Below, piece after piece: positions 27,203 to 36,070 of a DNA stretch of 64,000 bases. This DNA comes from Fictibacillus gelatini DSM 15865 (GTDB lineage: Bacteria; Bacillota; Bacilli; Bacillales; Fictibacillaceae): contig NZ_AUMP01000002.1 of NCBI RefSeq assembly GCF_000430745.1, positions 124,001 through 188,000 of the forward strand. Direction: 5' to 3'. Made by a program: the position numbers and the translations under genes. Position 1 is the stretch's first letter. The number at the start of each line of letters is the position of its first letter. The notes beneath the pieces were generated by a model. The model saw nothing but the letters and a program-made list of their open reading frames with translations, searched no databases and had not been told where the DNA came from.

Positions 27203-28245
27203 TGATTCGTCTGTTCGTTTGGATTGGCCTCGTTCTCTGGAGGCGGTGGCGGCATTAAAATAAAGCCGCACAGTTCGGTAATACGTTTTAAAGCGGAAAT
27301 TCTTCGCTCCAATCGATGAACCATTTCAAGTTGAGTAAACCTACCTCTATTATTTAAATACATATCAACCGAATGAAATAAAGGCTCAGGAAAACTTAAA
27401 TAACTGACTAGAAGGCTTTTTTCCTCATCTAACAAAGGCAGTCTTGCCTGATAAATTCCGAAATACCGCATTCCATCTTCAATCTTCCAGGTAGGACTAT
27501 GAACGGCTTTCCGAAAGAAAATGGCCAGGTCCCTTACCGGTGTATCGAGGACGGCTTTTTCAAAGTTTAATAAATGCACTTCCCCATGATGACTGAAAAG
27601 GACATGATTTCTTGACACCTTGCCATTACAAAGCACACTTCGATATCTCTTTTCACTTTGACATGTATTATACCATTCGCCTAACCGCTGCTTCGCTTCT
27701 TCCGCCATCCTCATCATCTCGTGAAAATGGCTTAAATACGTTAGTTCGAATGGGGACATATACAATTTCCGTTCTGCTTCTTCAGCAAAACGTTCCATTT
27801 CCAGCTGACGCCCTTCCCACCGATTCATTAAATAGTGGTATGACTGTTCCACGACTTCCGGTGAAAAGTCTTGTTCTTTTAATGTCAGTACATGTATTTT
27901 CGCGATCTCTCCAATAAGATCATCTTCCCTGCTTAAACTTGTGCGCGGTGTTCCCGAAAACCATGGCATTAAATAATACACATTATTTCCATACTGAACC
28001 GTGTAATCCCCATATTTCGTAGGGTACAGGGGAACCATTCGATGATAGCCAATTTCTGATAACCGCTGAATGACATGCGTAAACCAACGGCGTTCTTCTT
28101 CGTTCATTTTTGTTTCTTTTAAGGCAAATGTTCCACGTTTCGTAATAACTTTCTTTACTTTTCCAACGGCCTCAATTCTTTCAGGATAAAGATCATATTG
28201 AAAAAGAATTGGCCCATAGTTTTGAACCTCATTTGGAAAACTCAT
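27190..28245 (-). CDS. ysxE: YsxE, CotS-family kinase-fold spore coat protein
   Basis: YsxE belongs to the CotS/aminoglycoside-phosphotransferase-like family and is a sporulation-associated protein encoded next to spoVID in B. subtilis. The 351-aa chain shows an N-lobe with KRGTFALKET (about residues 36-45), a hinge region VYYLMPWFSG (about 90-99) and a C-lobe with LCNGKVSRNHVLFS and HLLNFEKAV. The catalytic HGD of active APH kinases is replaced by CNGK and the metal-binding IDWE/D by LNFE, so catalysis is doubtful. A Pro-rich C-terminus ends it. It overlaps the next upstream gene by ATGA. Confidence 0.85.
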   Translation of the reverse strand: MSFPNEVQNYGPILFQYDLYPERIEAVGKVKKVITKRGTFALKETKMNEEERRWFTHVIQRLSEIGYHRMVPLYPTKYGDYTVQYGNNVYYLMPWFSGTPRTSLSREDDLIGEIAKIHVLTLKEQDFSPEVVEQSYHYLMNRWEGRQLEMERFAEEAERKLYMSPFELTYLSHFHEMMRMAEEAKQRLGEWYNTCQSEKRYRSVLCNGKVSRNHVLFSHHGEVHLLNFEKAVLDTPVRDLAIFFRKAVHSPTWKIEDGMRYFGIYQARLPLLDEEKSLLVSYLSFPEPLFHSVDMYLNNRGRFTQLEMVHRLERRISALKRITELCGFILMPPPPPENEANPNEQTNQNPI

Positions 28246-29159
28246 AGGGCCACCTTCCTTCTTTTTTCATCCAGCCAATCCGTATAATGGTGCAGCAATA
28301 CCCGATTTCGTTCCCAGTCTTGTTCAAAATTTCGCAGAATCGTCATCATTTCGGACAGTTCGCTTTCTTGAAGCCGGTCTAAACATTCATACAATTCTAT
28401 CGGAGCTAATATTTCAGCAAGAAGCAAAAAGCCATGTTCCGTTTCTAACGAGAAATGGTCATTAATGCATGTTAACAGCTTCTTTAACGAGTAAGGGCTC
28501 GAGTTGTTCAGCCATTTTATTAAAAAAATGCGTAACGATCTATATCCGAGCTCCGGACGAGCCGTTCCCCCTTCATAAAAAAATAAATTAAATATTTCTT
28601 TTCCCTTCCGCCCATCCAATCGATCAAGTAGTGGTAAGGGAATTCCTCTAAAGGTTTCTGTCAGTTCAAGCGCTCTTTTTTGCCGTTTATCCGCTTCAAG
28701 CAGACACTTTTTCACACTTTCAAAAGATGCCCCTTCTTCTTTATACTTCCTCAACCTCTCGAGACACTTTTTAAACGAATAATCATTCTTAACTGCTATT
28801 TCTTTATATTTATCGTGTAATTTTATGCCGGTCTGTAATAGCCCTCCGATCAATTGCCCCCAATTTTCCTCATACCCCGCACACGGAACAGTCGTTGTCA
28901 CATGGTCATGCAGCGTAATATACGTAGTTCCCGATGCGATCCACGGATTCTGGTTGGCTGTGCGTAACATTCGATCCGTGGCAACGTTCATTCCAAGTGC
29001 AACTTCATCCCGCCATTCGATATGCCAATTTAAAAGTTGTTCCTCCGCCCAAAACCTTACTTGCTTATCCCCTAAATTTGTTGAAATGACTTTATTTTCT
29101 TCTTTCCATTCGGCATGATCCAATTGATAATGCTCGGCGATTTGTTCCAAAATGGCCAT
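28242..29159 (-). CDS. Divergent YsxE/CotS-like paralogue
   Basis: This 305-aa protein lies between spoVID and ysxE, where B. subtilis has no gene that I recall. By eye its layout follows YsxE. YEENWGQLIGGLLQTGIKLHDKYKE parallels the YsxE REDDLIGEIAKIHVLTLKE region. LGYRSLRIFLIKWLNNSSPYSLKKLLTCI and FLLLAEILAPIELYECLDRL parallel the YsxE C-lobe (RDLAIFFRKAVHSP and SLLVSYLSFPEPLFHSVDMYL). No kinase catalytic loop is visible and the N-lobe lysine is not obvious. Start is ATG 29159; GTG 29168 and ATG 29165 fall in the AGGTGATG ribosome site. It is probably part of the spoVID-ysxE sporulation operon. Confidence 0.68.
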   Translation of the reverse strand: MAILEQIAEHYQLDHAEWKEENKVISTNLGDKQVRFWAEEQLLNWHIEWRDEVALGMNVATDRMLRTANQNPWIASGTTYITLHDHVTTTVPCAGYEENWGQLIGGLLQTGIKLHDKYKEIAVKNDYSFKKCLERLRKYKEEGASFESVKKCLLEADKRQKRALELTETFRGIPLPLLDRLDGRKGKEIFNLFFYEGGTARPELGYRSLRIFLIKWLNNSSPYSLKKLLTCINDHFSLETEHGFLLLAEILAPIELYECLDRLQESELSEMMTILRNFEQDWERNRVLLHHYTDWLDEKRRKVAL

Positions 29160-29176
29160 TGTCATCACCTGTTATC

Positions 29177-30484
29177 CTAACGGGTTTGAGCTACAGGAAT
29201 GTAAATAATTTGTCCTTCCGTAACCTCTTCTTGTTTAATTCGATTGACGCGTAATAATGTATTCAAAGTGATATCATATTTGTCACAAACACTATCTAAC
29301 GAATCTCCCCGTTGGATAATGTACATTTTCACTTTCGCAAATTTTTCTTCATTTCCTCCAGATAGCATTTTCGTTAAATAAAGTGCATTTTCATCTCTTC
29401 CGGCCGCTCCATGCTCTTTCTCCTCTATTTCTTGTACTTCAATGTCTTCTGCAAGTTCCGAATATTGCGCGGGTGGTTCTTCCTCAATTTCAACCATGCC
29501 TGAAACTTCTACCGCTTCTGGTACGCTTTCTTCTACTTCTACTTCTTCATCTACTTCTACTTCATGAGCCATCGATTCCTGAATTGCAGTTTCTTGTTCT
29601 TCCACTTCAATTTCTTCGGGCCTTGGTTCCGACGGTAATTCGTTTTGTACTTCTAATTCGTTTTTCGATTCAGAAGCGATTGATTTAAGCGTACTCCAAG
29701 TTTCAGTGCTTACCGATTCATCCGTTTGGTCTTGCCGTGCGGGTTCTTCCATCGCTTTAAACTCAACGGTCGTCTCTCTTGGTCGCTCAGGAATTTCCAG
29801 CGGTTCTAAAAAACTCGGAGTAAGCGGTTCGACCGGGAAATCGTCATAGAACTTTTTCGCTTCAAATTGAAACGTGCTGAACATTTGCTCGTCTTCCCGA
29901 TGTGGGGACGCAATCGGTACCTCTTCTGCTTCCTCTTCTACTTCTTCCATTTCTACAGGTTCATTAACCGGCACCTCTTCTTCGTATCCATAAAGAGCTT
30001 CATCATCGTTAGTCGGGTCCTCTTCTTCCGTTTGATTTACGACATTTTCTTCATAAATGCCGGAAATGGAAATTGCCGCAGACAGTTCGAGACAGGTCGG
30101 GTTTGGCAATTCATAATCAAAAGATTCAACAGCAACATAAACTTCTCTCGAATCGGTTACTCTTGATGCAGGAATCGTAATATCTACGGGAAAACGGTGT
30201 TCAAGTTCAGCAATGCCATCATCTTTCATTGTTAATTGCGTCAATGAACGGTAGGATACTTGTTCCCGCAACGATCCCGCTTCAAAATCTACCGGTGGAA
30301 TGGCTTGAGCATATGGACGATATTCCCCGACAAGCTTTAAAGCTCCCTTAATGTATACATGGTCGTTTTCTTCTGTAATGGCGATATCAGGTTCAAGTGA
30401 CATCGAAAGCACTTCAGCCACTTCCTGTCCTTTCTTCAACCAGACCGATTCTTCAATGGAGAAACGCAGCTTCGATTGATTCAC
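29177..30484 (-). CDS. spoVID: Spore coat morphogenetic protein SpoVID
   Basis: SpoVID drives encasement of the spore by the coat and interacts with SafA and SpoIVA. The protein has the conserved N-terminal domain (about residues 5-140, LRFSIEESVWLKKGQEVAEVLSM), a long acidic Glu/Val/Pro-rich central region (about 150-375) and a C-terminal LysM domain (about 385-431, IIQRGDSLDSVCDKYDITLNTLLRVN). At 435 aa it is shorter than B. subtilis SpoVID (about 575) because the acidic region is shorter. The start is GTG with AAAGGAGGAG upstream. A sigma-E-like promoter precedes it. Confidence 0.93.
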   Translation of the reverse strand: MNQSKLRFSIEESVWLKKGQEVAEVLSMSLEPDIAITEENDHVYIKGALKLVGEYRPYAQAIPPVDFEAGSLREQVSYRSLTQLTMKDDGIAELEHRFPVDITIPASRVTDSREVYVAVESFDYELPNPTCLELSAAISISGIYEENVVNQTEEEDPTNDDEALYGYEEEVPVNEPVEMEEVEEEAEEVPIASPHREDEQMFSTFQFEAKKFYDDFPVEPLTPSFLEPLEIPERPRETTVEFKAMEEPARQDQTDESVSTETWSTLKSIASESKNELEVQNELPSEPRPEEIEVEEQETAIQESMAHEVEVDEEVEVEESVPEAVEVSGMVEIEEEPPAQYSELAEDIEVQEIEEKEHGAAGRDENALYLTKMLSGGNEEKFAKVKMYIIQRGDSLDSVCDKYDITLNTLLRVNRIKQEEVTEGQIIYIPVAQTR

Positions 30485-30522
30485 GCCCTTCTCCTCCTTT
30501 CAGACAAATATCATACATTACA

Positions 30523-30551
30523 GGTTTATGACCATTAATTTCAAAATATGA
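30523..30551 (-). promoter_or_regulatory. Candidate sigma-E promoter of spoVID
   Basis: Minus strand shows TCATATT (30545-30551), a 14-bp spacer and CATAAACC (30523-30530), a partial match to the mother-cell sigma-E consensus (ATATT, 14-15 bp, CATACAnT). B. subtilis spoVID is sigma-E dependent. Confidence 0.5.
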
Positions 30552-30711
30552 TTGAGAAAACACATTACAATTTTTCTGAACGCTTAACAGGTTTGTAGAA
30601 TGTAGTAATCTTCGGAGGGATTTAAATTTCGTCTATTCCAAAAAACGGAGCATCCTTCTGTGGTGCATTTAGTAGCCGGGGATCTGTTTATTTTTACGGG
30701 CTCGCGACATC

Positions 30712-30981
30712 CTGTCTCAAGGACAAAAATTACATGCTGGGGGAGGTCACTGAAAAAGTCCAAGAAATTTTCAAAAATGCTTTTTCCTAAAAAATACATC
30801 CCCACTTTGGTAAGCGAAATGCATTGTAAACACGATGCTATCCCCCACTTCCTAAGTGAAAAATACTGTTTTTTTGGGTTTTGGTTTTTCAAAAATTTTA
30901 GTTTTTTATTAAAAGGAACTTTTTCAGTGGCCTCATGCTGGGGCTCTTTTTTGTCCGATAGGATCTGTCTCAAGGACAAAA
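30712..30981. repeat. Pair of 17-bp direct repeats around the MITE insertion
   Basis: CTGTCTCAAGGACAAAA occurs at 30712-30728 and 30965-30981. The second copy also pairs with TTTTGTCC (about 30948-30955). With the MITE removed the copies would be about 50 bp apart, so the insertion landed in an already repetitive spacer. The rest of 30485-31044 shows no gene I can support. Confidence 0.6.
30743..30934. mobile_element. MITE-like non-autonomous element with 9-bp target duplication
   Basis: A 192-bp AT-rich stretch is bounded by terminal inverted repeats: GAGGTCACTGAAAAAGT at the left and, read from the right end inward, GAGGCCACTGAAAAAGT (one mismatch in 17). It is flanked on both sides by the direct repeat ATGCTGGGG (30734-30742 and 30935-30943), as expected of a target-site duplication. 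The interior has no plausible ORF and can fold on itself. It lies in the spoVID-hemL gap. The parental transposase family cannot be named from this window. Confidence 0.75.
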
Positions 30982-31044
30982 GTGAGAATCGGAGGCAAAA
31001 TTTCGCCCGCCTGCTATTTTCAAAGAAAATAAAAAAATATAAAA

Positions 31045-31087
31045 AACCAGAGGAGAAAACGATATCGAGTCGTTTTTCTCCTCTGGT
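31045..31087 (-). terminator. Terminator of the hem operon
   Basis: Long arms ACCAGAGGAGAAAA-CGA and TCGTTTTTCTCCTCTGGT enclose TATCGAG, placed after hemL; the minus-strand side continues into TTTTTTATA. Confidence 0.85.
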
Positions 31088-31122
31088 TCATTTTAAAGAT
31101 TTATTGGACAGCCACATTTGCT

Positions 31123-32406
31123 TTACAGTTTGGCAAATACGTTCTCCACAGCTTCGATCGTCTTCTCGATATCTTCCTTGCTATGTTCAGTTGAAAGGAA
31201 CAGCCCTTCAAACTGGGAAGGAGGAAGCGAGATTCCTTCTTCTAACATACCTTTAAAATATCTGGCGAAGAGATTCAGGTCAGATGATTTCGCCGTTTCA
31301 TAATTGACGACGTTTTGATCGGTGAAGAAGAAGCCGATCATCGATCCCGCACGGTTAACAGTGAGCGGAATGTTGTATTTTTGCGCAGCGTTCATAAAGC
31401 CTTCTTCAAGAAGATCGCCTTTCTTAACAAACTCTTTATAATGTTCAGGCGTAAGTTGAGCAAGCGTTTCGTATCCTGCCGCCATTGCCAGCGGATTGCC
31501 GGATAACGTTCCTGCCTGATAAATCGGGCCGCTCGGGGCAATTTGCTCCATAATTTCTTTTTTGCCCCCATAAGCTCCTACTGGAAGACCGCCGCCGATC
31601 ACTTTGCCGAGACACGTTAAATCCGGGGTAATGCCGAAATAGCTTTGTGCACATCCGTAATCGACACGGAAGCCGGTCATGACTTCGTCAAAGACTAACA
31701 ATGCACCGTATTGTTTTGTAATTTGCCTCAAGCCTTCAAGGAACCCTTTTTGCGGCGGAACAACACCCATATTGCCGGCAACCGGTTCGACAATAATGCA
31801 GGCAATGTCTTCGCCAAATTGTTCAAAGGCATAGCGGACACTTTCCAAATCATTGTATTGAACGGTGATTGTATTTTGTGCAACAGATTCAGGAACACCC
31901 GGGCTGTCCGGAAGACCAAGTGTCGCAACACCAGATCCTGCTTTAATTAATAACGAATCTCCGTGTCCATGATAACAGCCTTCAAATTTTAAAATTTTAT
32001 TTCGTCCGGTATAACCACGCGCAAGGCGAAGCACGCTCATCGTCGCCTCAGTTCCCGAGTTAACCATCCGGACGATTTCGATAGAAGGAACGCGGTCTGT
32101 GACAAGCTTAGCGAGCTTTGTCTCCCATTCGTTTGGCGCCCCGAAACTCGTCCCCATTTCAGCTGTTTGTTTCAAACTTTCAACAACTCTTGGGTTTGCA
32201 TGCCCTAAAATGAGAGGTCCCCATGATAGAACATAATCGATATATTCATTTCCATCAATATCATACACTTTTGAACCTTTTCCCCGTTCAAAATAAACCG
32301 GGTCCATATTGACGGATTTAAATGCGCGAACAGGGCTGTTTACCCCGCCCGGCATATATTTCTTCGCTTCCTGGAATGCCGCTTTTGATTTTTCAAAACT
32401 TCTCAT
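31123..32406 (-). CDS. hemL: Glutamate-1-semialdehyde 2,1-aminomutase
   Basis: HemL converts glutamate-1-semialdehyde to 5-aminolevulinate, the second step of the C5 heme pathway. The 427-aa class III aminotransferase has the PLP lysine in [17 protein letters not shown] (about residues 265-281), the phosphate-binding [15 protein letters not shown] (about 120-134) and the FDEVMTGFR pocket. Last gene of the hem operon, 120 bp after hemB, with a small hairpin in between. Confidence 0.97.
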   Translation of the reverse strand: MRSFEKSKAAFQEAKKYMPGGVNSPVRAFKSVNMDPVYFERGKGSKVYDIDGNEYIDYVLSWGPLILGHANPRVVESLKQTAEMGTSFGAPNEWETKLAKLVTDRVPSIEIVRMVNSGTEATMSVLRLARGYTGRNKILKFEGCYHGHGDSLLIKAGSGVATLGLPDSPGVPESVAQNTITVQYNDLESVRYAFEQFGEDIACIIVEPVAGNMGVVPPQKGFLEGLRQITKQYGALLVFDEVMTGFRVDYGCAQSYFGITPDLTCLGKVIGGGLPVGAYGGKKEIMEQIAPSGPIYQAGTLSGNPLAMAAGYETLAQLTPEHYKEFVKKGDLLEEGFMNAAQKYNIPLTVNRAGSMIGFFFTDQNVVNYETAKSSDLNLFARYFKGMLEEGISLPPSQFEGLFLSTEHSKEDIEKTIEAVENVFAKL

Positions 32407-32454
32407 TTGAAGTCCTCCGTCCTAAAGAATCACATATATTTTTTTAAGAAGAAT

Positions 32455-32475
32455 AAATTGGCCCTTCGCCAATTT
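32455..32475 (-). terminator. Small hairpin between hemB and hemL
   Basis: Eight-base perfect arms AAATTGGC and GCCAATTT around a 5-nt loop; the minus strand continues ATTCTTCTT. Probably a weak attenuating hairpin, not a full stop, since hemL is normally in the operon. Confidence 0.4.
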
Positions 32476-32528
32476 ACTCTATCCGACTTTTTGCTTGTGG
32501 CATCTAGAAAAAACACATAGCGTATTGC

Positions 32529-33497
32529 TTATTCGCTTAACCAACGGGCAACATCTTTTGCATGATACGTAATAATCAAATCGGCTCCTGCGCGCTTCAT
32601 TCCTGTTAAAGCTTCCATGACGGCACCTTTTTCATCAATCCAGCCATTTTGACTCGCCGCTTTCATCATTGAATATTCCCCGCTTACATTGTAGGCAACG
32701 AGCGGAAGCGGGTAACGGTCTTTAAGCTCTCGAATAATATCAAGATAGCTTAATGCCGGTTTTACGATTAAAAAGTCCGCGCCTTCAGCAATATCTGATT
32801 CTGCTTCGCGCAGCGCTTCCAATCGATTCGCCGGATCCATTTGATACGTTTTTCGGTCACCAAATTGCGGTGCGCCATGTGCGGCATCACGGAATGGTCC
32901 GTAAAAAGAAGACGAATATTTCACCGCATACGACATGATCGGGATATGTGCAAATCCTGCTTCATCAAGGGCCGTCCGAATCGCAATAACGAACCCGTCC
33001 ATCATATTGGAAGGCGCAATGATGTCGGCTCCCGCTTCTGCCTGAGAAACCGCCGTTTTCGCCAGCAAAGCGAGTGATTCGTCATTGGCGATCTCATTCC
33101 CTCGTACTACCCCGCAGTGGCCATGTGTTGTATATTGGCAAAGGCACGTATCAGCAATGACTGTTAATTCCGGGAATCCCGCTTTAATTCGCTGAATGGC
33201 CCGCTGTACAATACCGTTTTGTTCAAATGCAGATGTTCCTTCTTCATCCTTATGATCTGGCACTCCGAAAACAATGACGGAACGAATGCCAAGCTCAACG
33301 ATCGACCGCATTTCTTCTTCTAAGTAATCTAATGAAAGTTGGAACACCCCGGGCATGGAGGCCACTTCTTTTTTCACTTTTTCCCCTTCTACAAAAAAGA
33401 TCGGATAAATCAAATCTTCTTTATGAAGATATGTTTCTCTTACTAATGCCCTCATGCTCTCCGAACTTCTTAATCTTCTATGTCTTTGAAACATCAT
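32529..33497 (-). CDS. hemB: Delta-aminolevulinic acid dehydratase (porphobilinogen synthase)
   Basis: HemB condenses two 5-aminolevulinates into porphobilinogen. The 322-aa protein has both Schiff-base lysines ([18 protein letters not shown] and [12 protein letters not shown]) and the cysteine-rich metal site [14 protein letters not shown] (about residues 118-131), pointing to the zinc-type rather than the Asp-rich magnesium-type enzyme. It follows hemD by 18 bp. Confidence 0.97.
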   Translation of the reverse strand: MMFQRHRRLRSSESMRALVRETYLHKEDLIYPIFFVEGEKVKKEVASMPGVFQLSLDYLEEEMRSIVELGIRSVIVFGVPDHKDEEGTSAFEQNGIVQRAIQRIKAGFPELTVIADTCLCQYTTHGHCGVVRGNEIANDESLALLAKTAVSQAEAGADIIAPSNMMDGFVIAIRTALDEAGFAHIPIMSYAVKYSSSFYGPFRDAAHGAPQFGDRKTYQMDPANRLEALREAESDIAEGADFLIVKPALSYLDIIRELKDRYPLPLVAYNVSGEYSMMKAASQNGWIDEKGAVMEALTGMKRAGADLIITYHAKDVARWLSE

Positions 33498-33515
33498 AGA
33501 AATGCCCCTCTCTCT

Positions 33516-34265
33516 TCAATCGCTTTCAAAATAATCACATATCGCTTCAATAATACCTTCTTCGGTGTACTCTTCAGCGACTATGACGCGCTCGAATCCA
33601 TTATTATAAGCTTCTCTTTCCGTCACTGGCCCGACACATGCGACTAGCGGCGTTTTTTTGAAAGAAATGCCCAATGCCGAAAAGTAGTTTACTGCAGATG
33701 GACTCATAAAAATAATAACATCGACTGTTTCAACCTGGCTAATCATCCGACTTTCCGGCACTTCCTGATTCGTTTCATAAACGATAATTTCGGTTACTTC
33801 ACATGTATCACCAAGTTTGTTTAAAATGGTTGATTTTGCAAGATTCCCTTTTGGAACCAAAATTCGTTCACCAGGCTGAACGATCCCCTTAAGCTCATTT
33901 GCTAATTCAGTTCCTTCAAACCGTTTCGGCATGCAGTCGACTTTTACATTTTCTTTTTTTAAAAGCTCCGCCGTTTTTTTGCCGACTGCGGCAATTTTTT
34001 GCCGTCTGATGGCACCGCCTGTGTCTCGCAATTCTTTCAGAAAAAATTTCACTCCGTTTGCGCTTGTGAAGACGATCCAATCATACGAACTAAGCTGGCA
34101 AATGGCCGTTTTTAGTGCGGCTTTGTCGTCCGGCTCGGTAAAGGATAACAAAGGGAACGGAATCGGCTCACCGCCGGCTTCTTCAATTCGTTTTAACAGG
34201 GAAGCCGCTTGTTCTTTTGCTCGGGTCACGACGATTTTTTTTCCCGATAAGACAGAACGTTCCAT
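33516..34265 (-). CDS. hemD: Uroporphyrinogen-III synthase
   Basis: HemD closes hydroxymethylbilane with inversion of ring D to give uroporphyrinogen III. The family is weakly conserved; this 249-aa protein has the two-domain layout with LSGKKIVVTRAKEQAASLL at the N-terminus, DWIVFTSANGVKFFL (about residues 64-78) and VDVIIFMSPSAVNYF in the second domain. I use ATG 34265, which overlaps the hemC stop as TGATG and implies coupling; a GTG at 34268 is an alternative. Confidence 0.93.
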   Translation of the reverse strand: MERSVLSGKKIVVTRAKEQAASLLKRIEEAGGEPIPFPLLSFTEPDDKAALKTAICQLSSYDWIVFTSANGVKFFLKELRDTGGAIRRQKIAAVGKKTAELLKKENVKVDCMPKRFEGTELANELKGIVQPGERILVPKGNLAKSTILNKLGDTCEVTEIIVYETNQEVPESRMISQVETVDVIIFMSPSAVNYFSALGISFKKTPLVACVGPVTEREAYNNGFERVIVAEEYTEEGIIEAICDYFESD

Positions 34266-35197
34266 CACTTATTCAACTCATCTTTTACCGCATCTAAAAT
34301 GGCTTCGGCGCCTTTTTCTTTTAAAAGTTCAGCTAACCCGGTACCCAGTTTGTGCGGGTTTTCCCCTTTTGCCGTTTCTTTAATGATGGTTTTTCCGTCA
34401 GGTGTTGCGACAAGTCCCGTTAATGTGATTTCAAACGTGCCCGAAAGCTCGGCAAATCCTGCAATCGGCACCTGGCAACCGCCTTCCAACGTGTGAAGGA
34501 AGGCGCGTTCAGCCATAACGGTTTTATACGTTGCGTCATCGTTTAATCGTTCGAGAAGGTTTCTTACGTCCTCATCATTTTGACGGCATTCAATGGCGAG
34601 TGACCCTTGTCCGACCGCAGGAATGCTGACTGTAACAGGCAAATATTCCGTAACAATCTCCTTTGACCAGCCCATTCGTTCAAGGCCCGCAGCCGCTAAA
34701 ATGATCGCGTCAAATTCTCCGGATTCGAGTTTAGCGAGTCTCGTATCAATATTGCCACGAATGGACTTAATTTTAATATCAGGCCGGACATTTAAGATTT
34801 GTGCAGCGCGCCTTAATGAGCTTGTCCCGACAACCGCGCCTTCAGGCAATTCTTGAAGCGACGCATATTTTTTCGAAATAAACGCATCCCTCGGATCTAC
34901 CCGTTTCGGCGTGCAGCCGATGATAAGCCCTTCAGGAAGCTCTGCCGGCATGTCCTTCATACTATGTACAGCAATATCGATTTCTTCATCGAGCATCGCC
35001 TGTTCAATTTCTTTTACAAACAGTCCTTTTCCGCCAACCTTTGAAAGGGTTACATCAAGAATGACATCGCCTTTTGTAACAATTTCTTTCACTTCAAATT
35101 CATATGGTAAGCCCAGGCTTTTCATTTGATCAATGAACCAATTCGTCTGCGTAAGGGCAAGCTTGCTCCTTCTAGAGCCTACGATTATTTTTCTCAT
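34265..35197 (-). CDS. hemC: Hydroxymethylbilane synthase (porphobilinogen deaminase)
   Basis: HemC polymerises four porphobilinogens into hydroxymethylbilane on a dipyrromethane cofactor attached to a cysteine. The 310-aa protein has [11 protein letters not shown] (7-17), the catalytic region [14 protein letters not shown] (about 78-91), the anion-binding TSSLRRAAQ and the cofactor cysteine in [10 protein letters not shown] (near residue 239). The order C-D-B-L matches the Bacillus heme operon. Confidence 0.97.
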   Translation of the reverse strand: MRKIIVGSRRSKLALTQTNWFIDQMKSLGLPYEFEVKEIVTKGDVILDVTLSKVGGKGLFVKEIEQAMLDEEIDIAVHSMKDMPAELPEGLIIGCTPKRVDPRDAFISKKYASLQELPEGAVVGTSSLRRAAQILNVRPDIKIKSIRGNIDTRLAKLESGEFDAIILAAAGLERMGWSKEIVTEYLPVTVSIPAVGQGSLAIECRQNDEDVRNLLERLNDDATYKTVMAERAFLHTLEGGCQVPIAGFAELSGTFEITLTGLVATPDGKTIIKETAKGENPHKLGTGLAELLKEKGAEAILDAVKDELNK

Positions 35198-35227
35198 TTT
35201 CTAAACCTCCAGAACGTTCTCCTCTAT

Positions 35228-36055
35228 TTATTGATACCAGAAATGAAATTCTGTAAACGTTGACGCTAAAAAATAATTAATGAGTACGATCAAAAAAGCA
35301 GCTACATTCATAAAAGCAAGCGTGCGCCCTTGCCTTCCTTTCGCAACTTTTTCATACAAATAAAAACTGTAAACGAGCAGCACGATAAAAGACATGACCA
35401 CTTTAAAGTCGAGCAGAGAGAATGCTTTTACTTTCAAGAATGCCCATGTTAATCCTAAAATTAAGCTTAAAAGCAAAAGAGGCACCCCGAGCATATTGAA
35501 AATAAACGATAATTGATCAAGCTGCGATAAGCTGCCGAACCGCTGTAGCCGTTTGCTCCATTTTTTCTGTTTTAACATGTCATGCTGGATTAAATACATC
35601 AATGAAAACACACCGGACAAACTGAACAACCCATAAGATAGAAACGCCATCGTAATATGGATGACCATTAATTCCGATGTTAAATGCTCTTTCAAAATCC
35701 AGCTAATTTGTGCTCTTGGAATAAACAGATTTAACGCCATGATGACAAACCCGAGAACGTTCGTAAAAAAGAGAAGGAAATCAACACGAAAAAATCGGTT
35801 CATCACTAGCGAAAACGTTACGAGTATCCAGGCATAAAAAAATAGGCTTTCAAAAGGAGAAAAGATCGGAACCCGTCCAAATTCAATCATCCTTAGTGCA
35901 AAAAAAATCGTTTGCAACACCCAGACAATAGAAAGCAACCAGAAGGCAAAACGGTTCGCCTTCCGGTTGTTTTCAAGAAAATCAATAAAATATCCTGTAA
36001 TGCTTAATGCATATAAAACAATCGTTACATCATAAATCCAGTTTAAATTTTGCAC
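35228..36055 (-). CDS. hemX: HemX, membrane regulator of HemA (CcsA-like)
   Basis: HemX is a polytopic membrane protein of the CcsA/cytochrome c assembly superfamily that lowers HemA abundance in B. subtilis. The 275-aa protein has about eight membrane segments and histidine-bearing helices (MVIHITMAFLSYGLFSLSGVFSLMYL, and FHFWYQ at the end). The WGD-type heme motif of true CcsA is absent, in line with a regulatory role. It lies between hemA and hemC. Confidence 0.92.
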   Translation of the reverse strand: MQNLNWIYDVTIVLYALSITGYFIDFLENNRKANRFAFWLLSIVWVLQTIFFALRMIEFGRVPIFSPFESLFFYAWILVTFSLVMNRFFRVDFLLFFTNVLGFVIMALNLFIPRAQISWILKEHLTSELMVIHITMAFLSYGLFSLSGVFSLMYLIQHDMLKQKKWSKRLQRFGSLSQLDQLSFIFNMLGVPLLLLSLILGLTWAFLKVKAFSLLDFKVVMSFIVLLVYSFYLYEKVAKGRQGRTLAFMNVAAFLIVLINYFLASTFTEFHFWYQ

Positions 36056-36070
36056 GTCTAAACTCCTCTC

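Noticed and set aside
30584-31256. Overlapping ORFs on both strands in the spoVID-hemL gap (131 and 198 aa)
   Set aside because: They run through the MITE, its repeats and the hemL terminator, have low-complexity content and no ribosome site. The plus-strand one also continues antisense into hemL.
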